NCBI GenBank assembly: GCA_005406025.1
Contig: BGZK01000886.1
Span: 124,001 to 188,000 of the forward strand
Reading direction: 5' to 3'
DNA: 64,000 nt
DNA from: Eumeta japonica
Taxonomy: Eukaryota; Arthropoda; Insecta; Lepidoptera; Psychidae
Shown: positions 60,300-64,000 of the stretch, one piece after another
Numbering within the stretch: position 1 is the first letter of the stretch
Layout: the number at the start of each line of letters is the position of its first letter
The notes under the pieces: generated by a model
Seen by the model: the letters and a program-made list of their open reading frames with translations, nothing else
The model's database searches: none
What the model was told of the DNA's origin: nothing
Made by a program: the position numbers and the translations under genes

Positions 60300-60780
60300 T
60301 CATTAATGTTTCCCGTATCAATTCACCGCATTATTTCTTCAAGTGAAGGACCGCCATTTTCCAAGTCCTTATGTAGAGATCGACGAGAACGTATGTGGGT
60401 GTATACGCTCGAAGATAATTGAGCAAACAAACGCGCACGCTTAGTATAGCCAATCCACAGAGCGCTTCGAAACTTCCCGTCGGATGACGGAGCCACGTCT
60501 TGCATAGACGCGGAGACTTCCAACGACAACATTTCAACGTCTGTCCTTCTGTGGTCGACAGTGTATACAGTTTTTGGCCGTGGTACCGTAACGCGATTGT
60601 AATCACTTTAGCTTTTCACAAATACCAATAGAACATCACAGAAATGTACGAGTGAGCACATATATATACATGATTGTAAAAAGTCACGAACCCGTACAAG
60701 CACTATGTACAACCCATTAGGGCATGGCACGCGGCACTTGCGCGCGCGCAGAAACCGAAGCACCGCCGAGCGTCGACCTC
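60300..60780 (-). other. moderately GC-rich segment, possible 3' UTR or unrecognised exon
   Basis: Two overlapping minus-strand frames (60323-60532 and 60331-60606) stay open for 69 and 91 codons without recognisable motifs. It lies directly downstream of the candidate coding end at 60782, so it could be 3' UTR. GC content is above the local background. Confidence 0.25.
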
Positions 60781-60781
60781 C

Positions 60782-61354
60782 TCAGAACCAATAGAGATCC
60801 TTCGAGGTGTCCTGCACCGGCCCCTCCAACCCTGCATATACAATGGATAAAGTTATATTAAATTGAATCATTTTCACGGAAAAATGGATACTTAAATCAA
60901 AAATTAATTAGTAATACAATGAGGAAAAGAGTATGTTAAATATTTTTTTGCTTATCGATAATATTAATTATACGTTATCAGTAATAGTCAAATATTCTTA
61001 TATAAATTAAATACGGAGTTGTTTCAATAAATTTGAATTCAGCCTCTAATTACTGCAGTAAAAATTATTCAGAGTTTTTTTTTTTACAATATTATATAAA
61101 TAGCATTTTTGTATAGGTACTTTGTTTACCCACAGGTAAACCTACTTTATGGATTCTAAAAGTATATTTCTCAAAATTATGTTATTATCTTGTATTTTCT
61201 AACATTTACTTTTAGTGACTAATATATACCCAATTAATTTATCACTTATCAATCAATAATGAATTCATACACGTCCCTGTTGCAGCTTACAAGATCTTTT
61301 TGAAGGCTCCAGCTGAGGGAGTGACAGATCGTGCCTACAGCTAATCACAGACAT
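60782..61354 (-). CDS. candidate spliced coding end, unrecognised protein C-terminus
   Basis: Two minus-strand exons join in frame. The last exon is 60782-60831 (TATATGCAG acceptor, stop TGA at 60784-60782). The previous exon ends at 61291 with donor GTAAGC; the intron is 459 bp. The upstream exon can start at an acceptor (CTGTAG, giving 61291-61334) or at an ATG at 61354-61352. The joined reading is compact and polar, starting HDLSLPQLEP and ending SKDLYWF, unlike the AT-driven frames around it. Either it is the end of a larger gene whose other exons lie upstream, or a 37-codon ORF next to the GC island at 61365. I do not recognise the protein. Confidence 0.35.
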
Positions 61355-61364
61355 TATAACCTCC

Positions 61365-61580
61365 CCTCACAACGCCGAAATAAACGAGCAGCTCGCCCCG
61401 AGTATTTTACGGCAGATGGTAGAGAGGGAGCACCGCGGAGCGGGGTAGAGGTCGTATTGATTGCGGGGCGGGGCGGGGCGGCGCCGGCGGCGCGGGGGGT
61501 AGTGGTCAAGCGGCCGCGGCGATTGGCCGGCGCCCGTCGCCCCGCCGGCGCAGCAACGGCGCTGCACCGCCCCCACTAAC
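61365..61580. promoter_or_regulatory. GC/CpG-rich island 16
   Basis: GCGGGGCGGGGCGGGGCGGC at 61464 and GGCCGCGGCGATTGGCCGG near 61512 (with an ATTGG CCAAT-box core). It lies directly upstream, on the minus strand, of the candidate coding exon, which would suit a promoter. Arg/Ala/Pro-rich frames on both strands are compositional. Confidence 0.45.
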
Positions 61581-61934
61581 AGACTTATTTCAACTCAATC
61601 ATTGTGAAATCCTATGTTGTGTATGTATAAGTATATTGTCAATTAGTAACTTTATGTGGAATAGTCTGTAACTACATTAGTGTATAAGTCTCTAATACAA
61701 GCCCTTAAGGACATAAATCTCAATTATCACACAAATGTTATAAAAATAAAAATGTCATTGTAATAAACTTTAGGTATTTATTAGTTATAGTCCAATAGTT
61801 TTGTCTCTCTGCCTTCCCATGAAAATCCCATCTAGAGTTGTGCTGAGCCGTTTCGAAGATTACTCCGGACAAACGGACATAGAAATGAAATTTTCAAAAT
61901 TTTTGTTTTAAAAGTTTTGGTAATGGTAATATAT
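61581..61934. other. gene-free stretch, degenerate repeat at the right
   Basis: AT-rich. 61795-61900 (CTCTCTGCCTTCCCATG, then GACAAACGGACATAGA) looks like an old interspersed repeat into which mariner C inserted. Confidence 0.35.
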
Positions 61935-63062
61935 TAGGTCGGGGGGAAAGTTTCTTCGTACTTTATAAGTAAAAAGTTGCAGTAAAATCTCTTTGGTTGT
62001 GCTGTTTATATCTGGCTAGTTTTGATACTTACCATTAAATAGATAACATTTTAAAAAGGAAAATAATACGAAAAAAACGGTGTCCCGCCATTTTTCTATT
62101 GTTTTTCTGTCCACCAAAATAAGTGAATATAACGTAGAAATTCAATATATTTTAAAGTTTTATTACAAAAAGGTGGATATTGCGACACGAGCCTAAATAA
62201 ATTTCTGACGTTTATAGACTTAATACAGTGTCTGTAAGAGTAGCACAAAAGTGGTTCAAGCGTCTTCAGTCTAGTAATTTTGATGTCAGATGAACCACGC
62301 TCTGATCGACGTGTTACGGATAAAATCGATGCCATTTTGGAAGAAGTAAAGCAAGATAAGCACATTAGTTCTTATACGACATAGCTGAAGAGTTAGGCAT
62401 TGACCACAAAACGCTTTTAACCCATTTGAAAAAAGCTGGAAGTATGAAAAAGCTCGATACTTGGGTCCCACTCGCTCTCACTGAAAGAAATGTAATGATT
62501 CGTGTACTTATTTGCGATTCTTTATTGAAACGTAATGAAATCAAACCGTTTTTGAAAACATTGATCACTCACTGGTGATAAAAAATGGATGACCGACGAC
62601 AAGAACGTGAGAAAAAGGTCATGGTCAAAAGGCAAGCAATCTACACAGGCTGTAGCCAAACTCGGACACTCGCAATAAATTGATACCATGTTCTTGGTGT
62701 GATTGGAAGGGCATTATTCACTATGAGCTTTTACCGCCGGGCAAAACCATCAATTCGGATCTGTACTACCAACAGCTGATGAAACTCAAGCAAGAGGTAG
62801 AGGAATTGATTAACAGAAAGGGTATGGATTTTCACCATGATAAGGCCAGACCAAACATATCTTTTAGTCACTCAGCAAATATTGAGAAAGTTTAGTTGGG
62901 AAGTGTTAATGCATCCACTATATACCTAGTCCTGAACTAGCACCCTCAGATTTTTGTCTATTTTGGGTCTTTTTAGAAATCTTTGGTTAATGTATAGTTA
63001 ACATCAAGAGAAGGCTATAAAAAGTACTTGTCGTAGTTTTTTGATCGGAAATCCCAATGGAC
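61935..63062 (+). mobile_element. mariner transposon copy C, dead, 3' end lost
   Basis: The left end at about 61935 (TTAGGTCGGGGGGAAAG) has the family terminal repeat. Transposase fragments: DEPRSDRRVTDKIDAILEEV near 62288-62347; HKTLLTHLKKAGSMKKLDT near 62407-62463; TERNVMIRVL near 62481; CDWKGIIHYELLPPGKTI at 62698-62751; then FHHDKARP near 62832 (second catalytic Asp kept). The first catalytic Asp is near 62577. The last third is frameshifted and homology to copy A stops near 63062. The right TIR is missing. It is the best-preserved reading of the A-C family. Confidence 0.85.
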
Positions 63063-63112
63063 ATTAAAAAATGCAATTATTTTGAAATCGCTTCAATTTT
63101 ATCTAAATCTGT

Positions 63113-63660
63113 AGACTAGCTCTTGCTTGCGGCTCCGGCCGCGTAGAAATAAAATGGATTTCTTCACGTTGTATATCGCCCCATCACGAAATCAAACTCC
63201 CGACCGCTATCCCGTTTTCGATTCAGATCTCGGACCCGCTCTCGATGACAATTTCTTTAATTCTCGATTCCAATCGTCTCCCTGCTTTTAATACCGACTC
63301 CGGTTTTGACCTAAGGAGTTTCCGATTCTCGATCCCGGTAATTTCAAATTTTGATTTCAGTACTGCTTCTCATTTCAGATAAGCTCTTGATCCTAATTTG
63401 ATGTTCACATTCGGTTTTTAACCTTGGCCTCATTCTCGATTTTGATCCCGTTGCCAACTTTGAACTCTATTTCCTGTCGTATGTACAATACGTAGAAAAT
63501 ACTAGTAGTGTCCAAATAAAATTTGAGCTATAACATCAGAGGACATTACAGCTTTCTATGAATGAAAGAATTTCCAGAATCTTTGGTGGCAGAAATATGA
63601 AGACGCAGACAAGTATTTTTTCCAAAAGCTTGTCGTTCACGCGTGCAACGTACAGCTAGT
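63113..63660 (+). repeat. ACTAGC element, pyrimidine-rich hexamer core
   Basis: Starts ACTAGCTCTTGCTTGCGGCTC, then ATAAAATGGATTTCTTCACG and TATATCGCCCCATCAC, about 80 percent like 20095. The hexamer core at 63185-63330 is ATCCCG TTTTCG ATTCAG (further steps follow) and continues in weaker form to 63470. A degenerate inverse end, ACAGCTAGTTT, lies at 63652. It abuts the truncated mariner C. Confidence 0.65.
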
Positions 63661-64000
63661 TTTATAGTAGCCGAATGAATGGTTTAAGCGCGCAAGAAAA
63701 AAACACGGACAAAATACAGATAATGGTGTCGATTTTTCATAAAACATTTCATCTCTTATTTCACCCTCTTTTTCCAAAATGATATATGTCGTTAATTTTA
63801 ATTTTTATGTGGCTATAACATAAGTTTTTTGTTGATAGCTTCAGCGGTTACCTTTTCTTAAATATATATTATTATATAATTCATTCCTAAAACTTCAACC
63901 CCTATTTCACCCCTTTTAGGATTACTTTTTAATAACGACGCGTGTCATTATTTTTATTACTAATATAATTAGAAAAAATATAAATGTTGACATAAATAGC
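63661..64000. other. AT-rich gene-free stretch to window end
   Basis: CACCCCTTTTAGGATTAC near 63909 is reminiscent of repeat tails. Nothing else seen. Confidence 0.3.

Overview
The window reads as insect nuclear DNA, most likely from a moth or butterfly (Lepidoptera). The background is AT-rich and almost free of host coding sequence. Many pieces are of kinds common in lepidopteran genomes: decayed mariner transposons, LINE reverse-transcriptase remnants, a tRNA-derived SINE, and short repeats ending in ACTAGC next to a GC-rich motif. No bacterial or viral gene organisation, CRISPR array or rRNA gene was seen. I read all sequence by eye, so family and order assignments are recognition, not search results.

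Layout. 1-1.4 kb: minus-strand remains of a two-exon gene joining a SWIM-type zinc finger to a YqaJ-like nuclease domain, with several breaks. 1.4-9 kb: gene-poor, with two GC/CpG-rich islands, an AT palindrome cluster and a LINE 3' fragment. 9.5-12.2 kb: a mariner copy split by a nested 1.4 kb insertion that carries a foldback element. 12.8-17.7 kb: three GC-rich islands, one unexplained ORF, a SINE, and a tiny retroposon stub between 25-bp direct repeats. 18.1-19.9 kb: an array of about 15 units of ~122 bp, part of it organised as ~245-bp dimers. 20-24 kb: an ACTAGC element, an antisense LINE and a minus-strand mariner. 26-34 kb: a CR1/jockey-type LINE and two inverted copies of an unclassified element; the intact copy is 643 bp with perfect 17-bp terminal inverted repeats. 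35-38 kb: more ACTAGC-type repeats. 38.6-41.6 kb: a long, dead endonuclease/RT LINE. 43-46 kb: GC islands, a GAGA-rich tandem duplication and a long interspersed repeat. 50-56 kb: two further mariners, one with both ends and TA flanks preserved. 56-64 kb: GC islands, one with clustered Sox and forkhead-like sites; a candidate spliced minus-strand coding end; a last mariner; and an ACTAGC element.

Interpretation. About sixteen short GC/CpG-rich islands punctuate the AT-rich DNA every few kilobases. Several carry TAATTA, TAATCC, forkhead or Sox-like motifs. This fits a large intron or intergenic regulatory domain of a developmental gene that has collected mobile elements, but that is inference. 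The best candidate for a host gene end is on the minus strand at 60.78-61.35 kb. None of the transposases or reverse transcriptases can encode an active enzyme as read here. The most unusual items are the 643-bp inverted-repeat element pair, the dimeric higher-order satellite, the repeats with a 6-bp periodic core, the nested foldback, and the possible enhancer near 56.15 kb.
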